Shown: positions 11,819 through 22,529 of the stretch, piece by piece
How positions within the stretch are numbered: the first letter of the stretch is position 1
Layout: each line of letters opens with the position of its first letter
The notes under the pieces: model-generated
The model's input: the letters and a program-made list of their open reading frames with translations, nothing else
The model's database searches: none
Told to the model about the DNA's origin: nothing
Translations under genes and position numbers: made by a program
NCBI GenBank assembly: GCA_030704615.1
Contig: CM060731.1
Location: forward strand, 12,834,001-12,898,000
Source of the DNA: Takakia lepidozioides
Lineage: Eukaryota; Streptophyta; Takakiopsida; Takakiales; Takakiaceae
DNA length: 64,000 nucleotides
Direction of reading: 5' to 3'

Positions 11819-13176
11819 ATTCTCAAAGTTTGATCGGTACAGGTGAAGAGGAGTTTCAACTTTTTGTTGAAATGCTGGGTATACCAATGCGAGCATGGTA
11901 TCGCTTTCCTCTCGGAATGGAAGACAAAATGTGTTGTAGCATTGTGGGCACATCCGAGGGTGAAGTTGTCATACCCTTCATAGTGGTCGTGTTATTATGA
12001 GTTCTCAACAATGTACAACAAAGTCTTCCATCTCCCAACTGGATGAAGAGAGCGGGATTGATTTGGCAAGTGATGATTTCAACTTGTGCAGATGTTGTGA
12101 GGAGGTAAATGCCCACAGGTTTAGCTATTGTGTACAGGCGCGGGATGATTTCAGACTGATGGTATAGAAACAACTGGGGCTTACACATATAGTGATATTG
12201 ATGTATACGGATTAGGTGGGTTATCATCTTGGGGAAAGTCAGTCCCCCTAGCTAAAGTCATAGACAGCTTTCATTCCTCAGGCAATACTGAGAACTTTGG
12301 TGAGTACAGGAAGTGCTTGTGATTGTCCCAATGACATTGGCTCTTCATGTGCTTGATTGCAATGGTAGACCTAGGTACTTTTGAAGAATGGCTCAGGTCA
12401 TCCATGCACTTTGGACTGTCCACCCTAAAAGAAAGACTCTTGTGCCTGGCAGTATCTGCTCTGCAGGTGTGCTGCTGTGAAAATTGCATATGGATTAAAG
12501 CAAAAGGATTCTTAGAGAGATACAAGGAAGATAGTTTTGCACACAGGGCTTAATAAGATTGAAATCAATGGTTTAGTACTAGAACTAAAAGCAAAGAGAG
12601 CTTTGCAAGTTGCCAGCATGTATCTCCAGCCTCTTTCTTTTCATGTGGCATGTGGTGTTATTTTGAACTCTGGGAAAGCACAATGCTACATGACCTGTTT
12701 GCATTGCACCTAGTTCATGCCCATTTGCATTTGCACAGCACCCTATGACAAATGTTTAACATCTAGAAGGAAGAAGGAAGACTCTTTCTGGAACATAACT
12801 TATGGTGTCACTTCAACCCCAAGGGCTGGAAGGTGGACACCTTCCAGAAAATATCGACAAACACAGTATGAAGAGGAAAAGATATCTTGGAAATGGTGGT
12901 TGGCAGTTGGCAGTTGGCAGTTGGCACGCATCAAGTTATGTGGCAAGAAGGCAGTGTAGCTGGACTGCGTGTTGACACCTACGAGATTGGATTGGAATGA
13001 TGGGTTCAGTACAAAGAGTTGGGAAAAGAGGTTTCAAGAGCAGATTCCTGCATAGCTTGCAACCGCAAGTTGCTCTAGGTTACACGAGGTTGTTGTGGAG
13101 ATAGAAGCAAGTAGGGAAGAAAGTGGAGAGAAAGGCTATGACTGCTGCTAGGTATGCTCCATAGATTTCGGCCCAC
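11819..13176. other. 3' flank of the TMEM135-like gene; no gene seen
   Basis: The first few hundred bases are probably 3' untranslated sequence. Open frames on both strands are short and unrelated to known families. A TTGGCAG unit repeated three times lies near 12900. Confidence 0.5.
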
Positions 13177-13923
13177 CAGTGTTGGCCGGTTATAAGAATT
13201 TTACATATCCGCCGGTTAAGGTTACTTCAATATTTTTGGGATGGACACACTCCATGGTTATGTATAAGGATAATTTTTTTATTTTAATATATCCATCGGT
13301 TAACTATTCTACAAAATTCTTCAAATTTAGACGGTTATGAATAGGAGGGTTAGAGGTGTTCTAAAATTGGCGGATATATATGTAATTGGCGGTTACATAT
13401 AATATATTGAATGGGCACTTCTCAATGATTTTTGTTAAAAATAATCAATTCTCACATGACATCCAAATGAAGATGAGAACCTTTAATAAAGATAGTAATA
13501 GATAGGTAATGCTAGAATGCTCCAAATACATGAGACAATGACAAATAAAATGACTAAAATAAAAAAGAAAGAAAGCCAAAGAGGGAAGTTGGCTAACATT
13601 TAACGTAGCAATAAGTTATACATATTGAGCGCACCTCTTGCAAAAGTTGCCAATAGTGAGGTATGCAGGCAATCAATGCAGTTGCATTGTGTGAAGAGGC
13701 GTGTCCTATACTTTAACCATTATAGGGGTGGTCAAAACGCCTTAGTAATCCGGGTATAGAGTGTAGTGCTAACCATAATATAGGGTACATATACATACTC
13801 ACCTCCTAACCGTCGGTTATCTATTTGCTCTGTTTTGTAAAAATATCATGTATGCAATTATGTATACCTACTAACCGGGGTGATAATCGACTCACTAACC
13901 GGAGTAGAGTGCGGCCAACACTG
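13177..13923. mobile_element. hAT-like non-autonomous element with CCGGTTA-type repeats
   Basis: Starts CAGTGTTGGCCGGTT and ends GCGGCCAACACTG, so the outer 12 bases are inverse complements. The interior is AT-rich, lacks coding potential, and carries repeated CCGGTTA/TAACCGG words near both ends. Length is about 747 bp. The 8-bp flanks do not match, so either the duplication has decayed or the exact ends are off by a few bases. Confidence 0.6.
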
Positions 13924-14080
13924 GTTTGGACTTTGGACGTTTGCGTCGGGCGATTTGGTTGTATTATCTATTAATCTGCCTCGATTTGCTTTTGGTAGCG
14001 TGCTCTTCAGTCTTTTGTACCAATCAAGAGTCATGGGCGCGGTGGCGTTTCGTGTTTCCGCACGCAAGATGTAAGGGGAA

Positions 14081-14120
14081 GAAAAAGAGTGTCACAGGCA
14101 TGGGTCTGACACTCTTTTTC
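14081..14120. repeat. Perfect 14-bp inverted repeat upstream of the SRPBCC gene
   Basis: GAAAAAGAGTGTCA (14081-14094) and TGACACTCTTTTTC (14107-14120) pair perfectly around a 12-base loop, about 200 bases before the start codon at 14322. It could form in the leader RNA or act as a palindromic binding site. It ends in a T run like an RNA polymerase III stop, but no small RNA gene is recognised. Confidence 0.6.
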
Positions 14121-14321
14121 AGATTACAAGTAAGTGTCATGTCTCACTCGGAATGCAATGTCACACGTTGTGTGGGGTCGCTGGGGAGCCAGAGAGATAG
14201 AAAGGGGAGGACCCTTTATAACGGCAGTAGGTTGCTCACGGGAAGAGTGAGGGAATTAAGGGGTGAATGCAGTCAGCTTGTTTAGTTTGCTGGTCACATA
14301 TGTTTTCTCGGTGACCGCAGA

Positions 14322-15950
14322 ATGACTGACATGGAGGCATTGGAAACCAAAGGTAATTTGGAGGTGAAGGTTTTAGATGGTGTGGACGAAGACGGCAAGA
14401 CAATCCTGGAAGATGAAGCGTGGCTGCCAGCTGGCTTCGAGCATGAGCCTCCAGTGCTAAAGGTGACTCAGCCCAAGGGAACGTTCTGCCAAATTGATGC
14501 GAGATTTTCCGTTGCGTTGGATCCTGATGGAGTCTACAACATCATTACTGACCCCAACAACCGGCGTGTGTTCAAGAATATCAAGGTGGGCACTCAAAGG
14601 GTTGGTGTGGGGCCACTTCGTTTTAGCTTAGTCTTTGTAAGAGTTTCAGAGATGGTGATGTGCATCAGTATTGGTAGCAACGGATGCCTTGAAATGTGGT
14701 TAATATACTTCAGAGCTGGCATTTGAGCATGGAGTGTTGATGTATTACTTCTTTGGGGGTCTGGGTGCATGCATGTTCGAGAGAGAAAAGAAGAAGAAGA
14801 AGAATTTGTGTTATGTCCATGGGAGGCCCAGTGGCCCTATTGGACAGGAGACCTACCAGAGAGCCTATCAAAAAATAAATGTTGTATTATAAGTGTCTGT
14901 GAGTTAGGGAAATAGGTGAAAGTGATGTCATGCCTTTAGACTCCTTGAAGCAACTAAAGGTTGTAGCAAGGGCCTGCTACAGCAAGCTGTAAAAGAGTTT
15001 TGGCAAGGTGGACATTGTTTTATGTTGACCGGGGTGAAAGAATGTTGTAGTCTGGATCCCTGGACTTCTGATTGCATTGTTGAGGACAATTTGTGTCAGA
15101 AAATAGAATTGTCATCACCAGTTCATGTTGTCATTTTTCTATACATCAGTAGGAAAGTCGTTGGAGAGGGACCAGTATTTTCACACCGTGGCCCATTGTG
15201 GAGAAGAAAATGCGAGCTGAAATGCAAGCCCACTGCTGAGCAATCATAGAGAGGGTTGGGTTGGCAGGAAGTAACTTATCGCAAGGTGCTCGAGGATGAT
15301 GGCAACCGGCAGCTGGTAGAGGTTGAACAACTTGGCCGCTGGCGATTTCTTATGATTTCAGGGACCTTCGCATCTCGTGTGATTGTTGAACAAAACCGGC
15401 AAGAACATCTGGTACAGTGGTTATTTGAACTTACATCTTCCATTTAGAAATCTGTGACAATTGTGTATGCACAGGCTTTCTCAGGAATCAAGTGACATAG
15501 GTGTCTCAAAAAATGGTTTATAAATTGTAGCTTGATTTGCATCACAGACCTTGCTAAATTTCACTTGTTTGTATAGGTCAAACTTCCATGTGAATCTTAT
15601 CGGTAAAGGTGACACTCCTAATTTATCTATTACAGATGCTATTCGATCTGGCAAGGCAAGGAATGATGCGGAAGTTTACGGGTTCATGGAAGCTCGAGCC
15701 CATGTGGCCCTCTGAAGCAAACTCAAAGGCAACAGGGAAGGAAGGAGAGAAGGAAGGAACAGCTTCTGCGGTAGGGTCGTGGGTGAATTTTCATCAGGTT
15801 CTCGAGCCTGCAATGATTCCTCCCTGGCCTCTAAACATATATGTGAGGGGTGTCTCAGAGAGGATCATCCGTGAGATGTGCGGGGACTTGCAGCGAGAGT
15901 GCCTGCGTCAGTATGAGCTGAAGAAGTCTCTTCTGGAAGAGGATACGTAA
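14322..15950 (+). CDS. SRPBCC/START-like (polyketide cyclase/DUF220-type) protein, three exons
   Basis: Exons 14322-14585, 15268-15411 and 15636-15950 join in phase 0 at both introns to 240 residues. The N-terminal third contains a variable acidic stretch, then FSVALDPDGVYNIITDPNNR, the usual start of a helix-grip (START/Coq10/polyketide cyclase) domain. The second exon supplies LVEVEQLGRWRFLMISGTF and the third GMMRKFTGSWKLEPMW, typical of a plant SRPBCC family with a conserved W-I/L-EP segment. Such folds bind hydrophobic ligands; no ligand or reaction can be assigned. The C-terminus is rich in charged residues (RECLRQYELKKSLLEED). The stop overlaps a GTAAG sequence at 15947, so a further exon cannot be excluded. 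Confidence 0.75.
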
Positions 15951-18022
15951 GACCCGATGTAAATCTGGCCACCCAATTGCTGTAGCTGCCATGAGGACAA
16001 TAGGAGATAGCAGTAGCCATTTCCCGAGTAGAGCACAGCTTGAAAATACAGTCAACAGAGGGTGGAGTAAATGTCCACATTAACGGTCTTCTTTTGTAGT
16101 AAATTTGTCAGAAAGTAGCCTGTGGACTAACTTCTGATTATGTGAGATCTAATTCACACTGGCAGGCTCACCCGTGTTCCCAGCTATAGCCTAGTCACCA
16201 CGAACTAATCCTTTAGGGGGCCTTGATAATGGTGAATTGTGGAACAATGATCAGAAGCCTTATGAATGGGATGCGTACTGCCAACATTGGATACTAATTT
16301 GAATACAATTCTGCTCAAGGGGTCAAGTTCTCTTTCTACGATAAGTAGGAAGGAAAAGGTTCTCTCAGAAAACTGGGGGTTGCCTGTGGGTTCGGAACCA
16401 ATTTGGATGGGGAATGCTGTGTGTCAGTTGTTCTACGGCTGGGGTGACTTGTTCCCAATGGAGTGGATGTGCGTTGCAAGTTTTGGCAAAAGAAAGAGAG
16501 TTGGATGCCTGGTGCTAGACATTTTTAAAACCTATGCATTGGTAAAGACTGCTTTCGATATGTTGTAGAGAAAGAACTTTGTCAAGAAGTAGCTTTGGAT
16601 ACTGAAGCATGACCAGTTTGAGAATCTATACTGTCCCCCCAAAAAACTCTAAAGAACACAAAATGTCTGTCAAAGATGATCTTGTGCTCATTAGAATTCT
16701 GTCAGTTCTTTCATGCAGTCTCAGATCATGGAATCTTTATTAGTGAATTCTTCACCTGTACTAAAATTAAGCCTGTGCAAATGGTGCCCTCTGTCTGGAT
16801 CTTGCTTGTTTTCTGGTGAAGGTCTTCTATCAAACAGTGTTCAAGCACCAATCAATCTTCATCCTTCATTTGACCCATTCACTCATGCATCCTTAAATTC
16901 ACAACTTTGTGGATCATTTCCATTATACAGTGAAACACAGCACTATTGAACAAGAACCGGTGCTTACTTAGTTGTGAGCAACTCACTGTAACGCAGACAG
17001 TAAGTTAGACACTAGACACAGGGTTTGCAGGGAAAGAAAGAGATGAAGGACTCCAGAGACTTGCAAATTGAACACACATTTGTATTGGGAATAGTAGCAA
17101 TTATATACACAAGGAATGACCACCCGAGGTCATCTCATCTACCTAATCACTCTATGTCACTGCTCCTCCCTGAACTCCACAAATACCTCCTCATTTTCCT
17201 CACTCCCTGTCAATCTCCCCAAAGCGGGAGTCGAGACACTTGCCGAAGCGTAATCGTATCTTGTGGCAGAGAGCGGCAGAGAGACAGAATAAAATCTGTG
17301 GACCACATGCCACGTGTTAGGCTGTCACTATTACATAGTATTGATCGATAACAAATATGAATATATCTGTGCAGGCCAATGAGAGGAATACAAGTGTTGG
17401 AATTCAGAATATCTGATCGGATTCTTGTAGCGACGCTGCGACGCGGCGGAAGGCGGGGCAGGCCACGTCACAGCGCCGAGACTGTGGGTGCGAGATGTCC
17501 GCTGCTCTGCTCGGCTCTCCTTGTTGGCGGCCGGGCCGAATGAGAGCCAGGCAGAGCGTAGAGAGCAATTTGGCTTCCAGAGCCAGAAGCCGAGTTGAGA
17601 TTTGCAATTTGCTTGCAAGGAGATGGAACAGTGAGATGTTGTGACATTCGTTAACCGATTGGTCTAAGTCGGTGGAAACGAGTGATTTGCTGTGCTCTGT
17701 TTTTGTAGCAGCAGACTGAAATGGAAGTATTTGAGAGCGTGGAGGAGTGTGTTCGCCCTGTGAATTGGCTTAAAGGTGGTGGTTTGATTAGACAGCACTT
17801 GATAGTAGCTTGATAGCCGTGGGAGAGAGTCGAGAGGAAAAAGAAAGGAGTTTTATCGTTCAGAGGGGTATTAAGATAGATAGTTGTGGGGAGCGGAGCG
17901 GAGGATTGTGGCCTGTAAGGTGGAGGAGTCTGCAGAGTGAGTCTCTTAGGGGTGAGAGAGGGAGTTAAGGGAGGGGGAGTCTGAGATTTGTTTTGGTGGG
18001 GAGGAAGGGGGGGTTTGCAAAT
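15951..18022. other. Intergenic region and F-box gene promoter/leader
   Basis: No coding exon is recognised. A CACGTG G-box lies at 17311-17316. A GC-rich block with CCACGTCA follows near 17460, and a GGAG/GGGGG-rich leader precedes the F-box start. The first part is probably 3' untranslated sequence of the SRPBCC gene. Confidence 0.5.
17311..17316. promoter_or_regulatory. G-box (CACGTG) upstream of the F-box/kelch gene
   Basis: A perfect G-box core in the context GCCACGTGTTA, about 700 bases before the start codon. G-boxes bind bZIP and bHLH factors. Function here is inference from position only. Confidence 0.3.
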
Positions 18023-19063
18023 ATGGCCGTAGAAAGAAGTCCGCTTATCCCAGGGTTGCCAGATCACGTGGCCATGCTATGCCTGCTGCGAGTGCCAAGG
18101 CTGCACCATGCTCATCTTCGTGCGGTGTCTATTCAATGGAATGCGGTTCTTAGAAGTGCTGAATTCTACAGTGAACGCAAGCGGTTGGGTTTAACTGATT
18201 CGTGGCTTTTTGTCACGGGCACTGATATGCTCCGGTCGTCGCAGACTGTGTGTTGTATGTTCGATCTGACGTCCAAGCGGCTGTTGTGGAGGGTGTTTTC
18301 TTCCAGTTTGCCTCAGAAAGCGGGAGTGGATGGGTTTAGGTTTGCTGCCATTGATGAGCGCCTGCTTGTCATTGGTGGGTGCAAGGTAGCAGTAGGGAAG
18401 TTAGGTGATGATCAGCTCGCAATCTTCAACACAGTGACCAACGAGTGGTCGGAGGGTTCAAGCCTCCACATTCCAAGATGCCATTTTGCGAGTGGTGTCA
18501 TCAACGGGTCCCTCTGTGTGGCAGGGGGCTACAACAATGCAGGCAAAGTGGAGGAGTCGATGGAGACTTACAGCCTGGAGAAGGATGAGTGGTCTCCTGG
18601 GCCGAAAATGCCAGTTGCATTGGACACAATCGAGAGCGATGTTGTGTTCCAGGGCAAACTCTATGTCCGAGGTTTTGTGCTGAATAGGGAGGATCCCATT
18701 GTTCTGGTATACGATCCTGTTAGCGGTAGTTGGGAGATAAACGAGTCCATGAGTTGTGCCAGCCTCGATGATGGAGACCTAGTAGCAACTGATCATGGTC
18801 TTTACAATCTGAGTATTTCAGATACTCTTCAAAAGTTCAACGAGGAGACGATGAACTGGCAACAAATTGGGCAGTTGGGTCAAACAGGCAATGCCTCTTT
18901 CAATGTAAATGCACCCCGAGCCTTTGGGCTAGGCAAGCAAATCTTTGTTTTGATAGGGGCCATGGCTGGCCCTTCTCCAGATCTTTGCATAGAGGGCGTC
19001 GCATGCCACAATCTGTTCTTAGGATTACCCTGGCATAGAGCTGGAACAATTATTCAAGCGTGA
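18023..19063 (+). CDS. F-box/kelch-repeat protein (intronless)
   Basis: A single 346-codon exon. The start is the ATG at 18023 (MAVERSPLIPGLPDH), because the upstream in-frame extension lacks an ATG. Residues about 6-45 form an F-box (LIPGLPDHVAMLCLLRVPR followed by a W-containing helix), which docks onto SKP1 in SCF ubiquitin ligases. Kelch-type beta-propeller repeats follow, with glycine pairs and downstream Y/W residues: LLVIGGCK...NEWSEGS, LCVAGGYN...DEWSPGP, LYVRGFV...GSWEIN, and a weaker fourth around NWQQIG. Plant kelch F-box proteins of this kind select substrates for degradation, for example in phenylpropanoid control, but the target of this one cannot be read from sequence. It stands alone. 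Confidence 0.85.
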   Translation: MAVERSPLIPGLPDHVAMLCLLRVPRLHHAHLRAVSIQWNAVLRSAEFYSERKRLGLTDSWLFVTGTDMLRSSQTVCCMFDLTSKRLLWRVFSSSLPQKAGVDGFRFAAIDERLLVIGGCKVAVGKLGDDQLAIFNTVTNEWSEGSSLHIPRCHFASGVINGSLCVAGGYNNAGKVEESMETYSLEKDEWSPGPKMPVALDTIESDVVFQGKLYVRGFVLNREDPIVLVYDPVSGSWEINESMSCASLDDGDLVATDHGLYNLSISDTLQKFNEETMNWQQIGQLGQTGNASFNVNAPRAFGLGKQIFVLIGAMAGPSPDLCIEGVACHNLFLGLPWHRAGTIIQA

Positions 19064-20065
19064 GGCGAGATGATTAAGTGCTCAGCGTCCATGCAATGTA
19101 CATATGATTTTGAGTTTCTCTTTTATATGTGGATCTGCCCCTCGGCCTGTTGGCAATCATTTCACACTTGAGGTGAATGTACTAGAGGACTGCATCCTGA
19201 AGAAACATGGTATTCACCTTGCTGCATGGCAAAGCAGGTCTCCGTTATGATTACATGCATTTTGTTGTGCAGATAACTTTTGCATGCATGTCAATCAGCT
19301 TCCCCGTGAATCTCAGTGGATTAGCCTAATGACCGAAGAAACCAGTTGACATTTGGTATACAACTGAAAGCCCTGACTAACGATGTGAACCCTTTGTCCA
19401 CTGTTCTGTGAAATGTGGACTGCCAGACATGGTCGTGACACAGAAAGGCGTCCCATGCACATAGTGAGATGCGTCCGAGAGAGCAATGAGTACCTCCACA
19501 CTGTCGTAGCAAAGAGAACATTCCATTTGCTTCTCATCGGAACAGAATATCCCAGAAGGGCTATGGCCTCAATGTCTCTGTCTGTGTTTCTCTCATGAAA
19601 TGAATGGAAAGTCTAGGATGATCCCAGAGCGCAATATTGCAAGCTGCCCACAAGGTGGACATTATACTGCACGGGAAGGCCTAGGGCGACGAGGATTAAT
19701 TTCAGAAACAAATCACAGACATGTGGATAGCAGTTTGACCGTAACGCAGGCAGCCGAGAAAATGCGCACTCTTTCCTTACCTACCGGGACTGCTGAGGGC
19801 GGAGGGTCTCGTGGGAATGAATGCACCCCCCAAAACCTAAATCCCGTCGCAAAGTGCCTCGGGGTATAGTAAGCTGATGTCGATGAAGCTCCTGAAGACG
19901 CAGAACGACTTGCAGGTTTTTCCTCTCTGAATTCAGCCAGTCTAAGTCAACGCTTACGATGCATTACAATTGCAGCAGTTTAGAAGGAACTAACAGGGGA
20001 TGGCGGAAGGTGTCTAGTCAATGCGGTCTACATATACGGTTGGTCTTACAATCAGGGGGTGGTGG
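19064..20065. other. 3' flank of F-box gene; no gene seen
   Basis: The first few hundred bases are likely 3' untranslated sequence. No exon-like frame or repeat family member is recognised before the copia gag relic at about 20070. Confidence 0.5.
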
Positions 20066-20069
20066 CCTA

Positions 20070-20280
20070 AAAGAGAAAGATGGACTCGATGGATCCAACT
20101 ACGAAGTGTGGATCATTAGCATGTTTGCTGGATGAGAGAGAAGTATGGGATCTAGTGGCTGGCACCACACCCACACCCAAGCCTGCGGCTATGGCAGCAA
20201 ATAAGGCTACTAGAGATGCATGGACTGCGAAGGATCATAAAAAGGCTAATCTTGACAAACATAGATGGTGATCCTCATTT
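20070..20280 (+). pseudogene. Copia gag relic
   Basis: The plus strand encodes LDGSNYEVWIISMFAG in one frame and REVWDLV...TPKPAAMAANKATRD in another. Together they are the start of a copia-type gag (UBN2/DUF4219-like), now split by a frameshift. No LTR is recognised next to it. It is distinct from, and on the opposite strand to, the copia element at 22530-24951. Confidence 0.6.
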
Positions 20281-20547
20281 AAAAGGGAAAATGTTCGGAA
20301 GCTTGGACATATTGTGAACTCATGATTGTTAAAAACGTGTAACTCTTGAGGAAGGACAGCATATGTTTCGGAGGCTGAATCCCAGTGTATGACGAACTGT
20401 TTTCGATATTGATCAAGTAGAGGTCTCTTGAAGGTGCTAATGGCAGAGAAAGTTGAAACAGATTCAAGCGCTGACCTCGTGAAGATGCATGAAAGAAAAA
20501 TGAGCATTCAAGATTTCTAGACATGGACATAAAGTCCTAGTCTTCCT

Positions 20548-22230
20548 GTGACATGGACCAAGAAACTTCCGAGCCCTTCGCTCATCTGCGCAAGCCTCCT
20601 AGTAGCACGTTTGCTTGGAGCAGCACGGCTCTTGGCCATGTCCAAGAACACAGGTGGGATTTGTCCTATTGCAGTGGGGGAGGTTTTGTATCGCTTGGTG
20701 AGCCGCTCTATCTGCATCCAGTTTCGGGAGGTCTTTTCTTCTCACTTTTCTTCACATCAGTTTGGGGTCGCTACTCCGGGAGGTTGTGAAGCGGTGGTGC
20801 ATGGGATTCGGGCTTCCCTTGACCTTCATCCAGACTGGGTCGTCCTTCAGGTGGATGTGACCAACGCCTTCAACACGGTGTCCAGATCAGCAATATGTCA
20901 AGAATTGCGATCAGCCGGCGGCGCATGCCATCAACTCATTCCCTTTGTCAGATTGTTTTATGCTTCCTCCACCCCTTTGTTTTACAGTCATCACACCCGT
21001 ACCGGAGATCTTTCTACAATCCAGTCCGAAGTAGGAACCCGTCAGGGCGATCCATTAGGGGGACCTCTTTTTGCTTTTGCCCACTTCCGAGCCCTTCGCT
21101 CATCTGCGCAAGCCTTCCAATCCTGTATATTTCCTTCTATTGCTGATGATACCCACATCATTGGCCCTCCCACTGATATCCTTTTGGCTTTCCATCATTT
21201 TGCTACCCAACTTCACTCTCTTGGGCTCACTGTTCAACCTCGCAAATCCATAGTTTGGTCACCCTCTGGTCTGCCTTCAGATTTCGTGCCCCCTGTCGAC
21301 TTTCTAGCACCATCTGAGGGTATTCGAGTGTTAGGTGTTCTCTTTGGTAGTACCCCTTACACAACATCTTTCCTCCAAGACGCTTTGCTACAGGATACAA
21401 GCCATATAGAGCTTCTTCCCAAACTAGGCGATGTGCAGGTAGCCCATGGCATTCTCACCAAATGCTTTTTACAGCGACCTTCTTATCTTTTACGTTGTTT
21501 CCCCCCACTCCCCAGTTTGTGGAGCTTCTGTCTTCTTTTGATACGACTGTTAGGGGGATTTTTGGTTGTCTATTAGTCCCAAGTGCATTTGATAGTGAGC
21601 AGGGGCCCTTGGCATATCGTCAGGCTACCCTCCCGATCTCTTCTGGAGGAGTGGGTTTACTATCCACAATCGTCACTGCCCCTGCTGCATTTCCTAGGTA
21701 GTTGGGCTTTAGTCGCTCCAGCCTTGGCATCTCGGTTTCTGTATCAGCAACGCCCTTTTCTCATGGAGGTGATTGCCCACATCGACGATGGCTCTTTGTC
21801 CTTCCAGCAACATCTTCGTTCAGCGCGGGATCTCATTCCAACACTAGCACGGGCTTGTCTGCCACCCTTTGAACAGTTGGTCACTCAAGGTCTGGAGCAT
21901 TTACAGGATACCATCATGGAACGCGTGCACCGACACTCATTTGCCAGCATGCTTTCCGACGCTCCTTCAGATGCACATCGGGCCAGACTTCTCTCGTGCC
22001 CATCATGCAACAGAAAACAAAAGCCTTGGAAGCCCATACGCCTCTGTTCTTGTAGCTTTCTTTAGACAACGAGTTTATGTTGCTTTGCAAAAGGCTCAAG
22101 CTCAATCTATTTTACGTCGGGCAGAGGTTGTTGGGGCGGCTTCATCTCGCCTCCCCGCACTCTCTGATCCACCCTCTTTCCTGTTGTCTGACCTTTTTCA
22201 GGCTGTAGGTGATACTAGAATAGTTTGATT
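20548..22230 (+). pseudogene. Non-LTR reverse transcriptase, frameshifted
   Basis: The first frame (20548-21576) has the RT landmarks in order: ICPIAVGEVLYRLVSR, motif A VLQVDVTNAFNTVSR, motif B GTRQGDPLGGPLFAF, and motif C with IADD in place of the usual F/YADD. After about 21460 the homologous sequence moves to other frames (21462-21701, 21583-22065, 21869-22228), so at least two frameshifts separate the thumb and C-terminal parts. The first about 40 bases (20564-20600) duplicate an internal RT segment at 21085-21120. Neither an endonuclease domain nor a tail is recognised. It is inactive as it stands. Confidence 0.75.
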
Positions 22231-22529
22231 TCTTTCATTGTGTTAATATATCTAGTTCTACGAGCTTTGGTTGTTTCTTCTTGGGGACAATTACACCCAC
22301 TTGGGTCTTTTTATAAAGCTATGAAGGATTTTTGCTGCATGGATTAGAGATTCTTGAATTATTAGTTGAAGGGGTTGTTGAGATATTCAGTATTTGATAT
22401 TTGAAAAACCTTTCTCAAGGTGAATGTGGACCGTCAACTCACAGAAATACAAAGATTCAAGAGGCCTTGGAGGCCAAGAGACGATTGAATTTGGGATGCT
22501 TCCTGTCATGGATGTAATGAGTCTCCGAG
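22230..22529. other. Spacer between RT pseudogene and copia element
   Basis: About 300 bases of AT-rich DNA with no recognised feature. It may contain the degraded 3' part of the copia element. Confidence 0.4.

Noticed and set aside
13169-13931. 8-bp target duplication for the 747-bp hAT-like element
   Set aside because: The flanking octamers (CGGCCCAC and GTTTGGAC) do not match, so none is claimed.
16266-16568. Plus-strand 100-codon frame downstream of the SRPBCC gene
   Set aside because: No conserved motif, no splice connection, and composition like surrounding non-coding DNA.
20548-22230. A functional reverse transcriptase gene
   Set aside because: Homologous sequence jumps between frames after about 21460, and the partner domains are absent.
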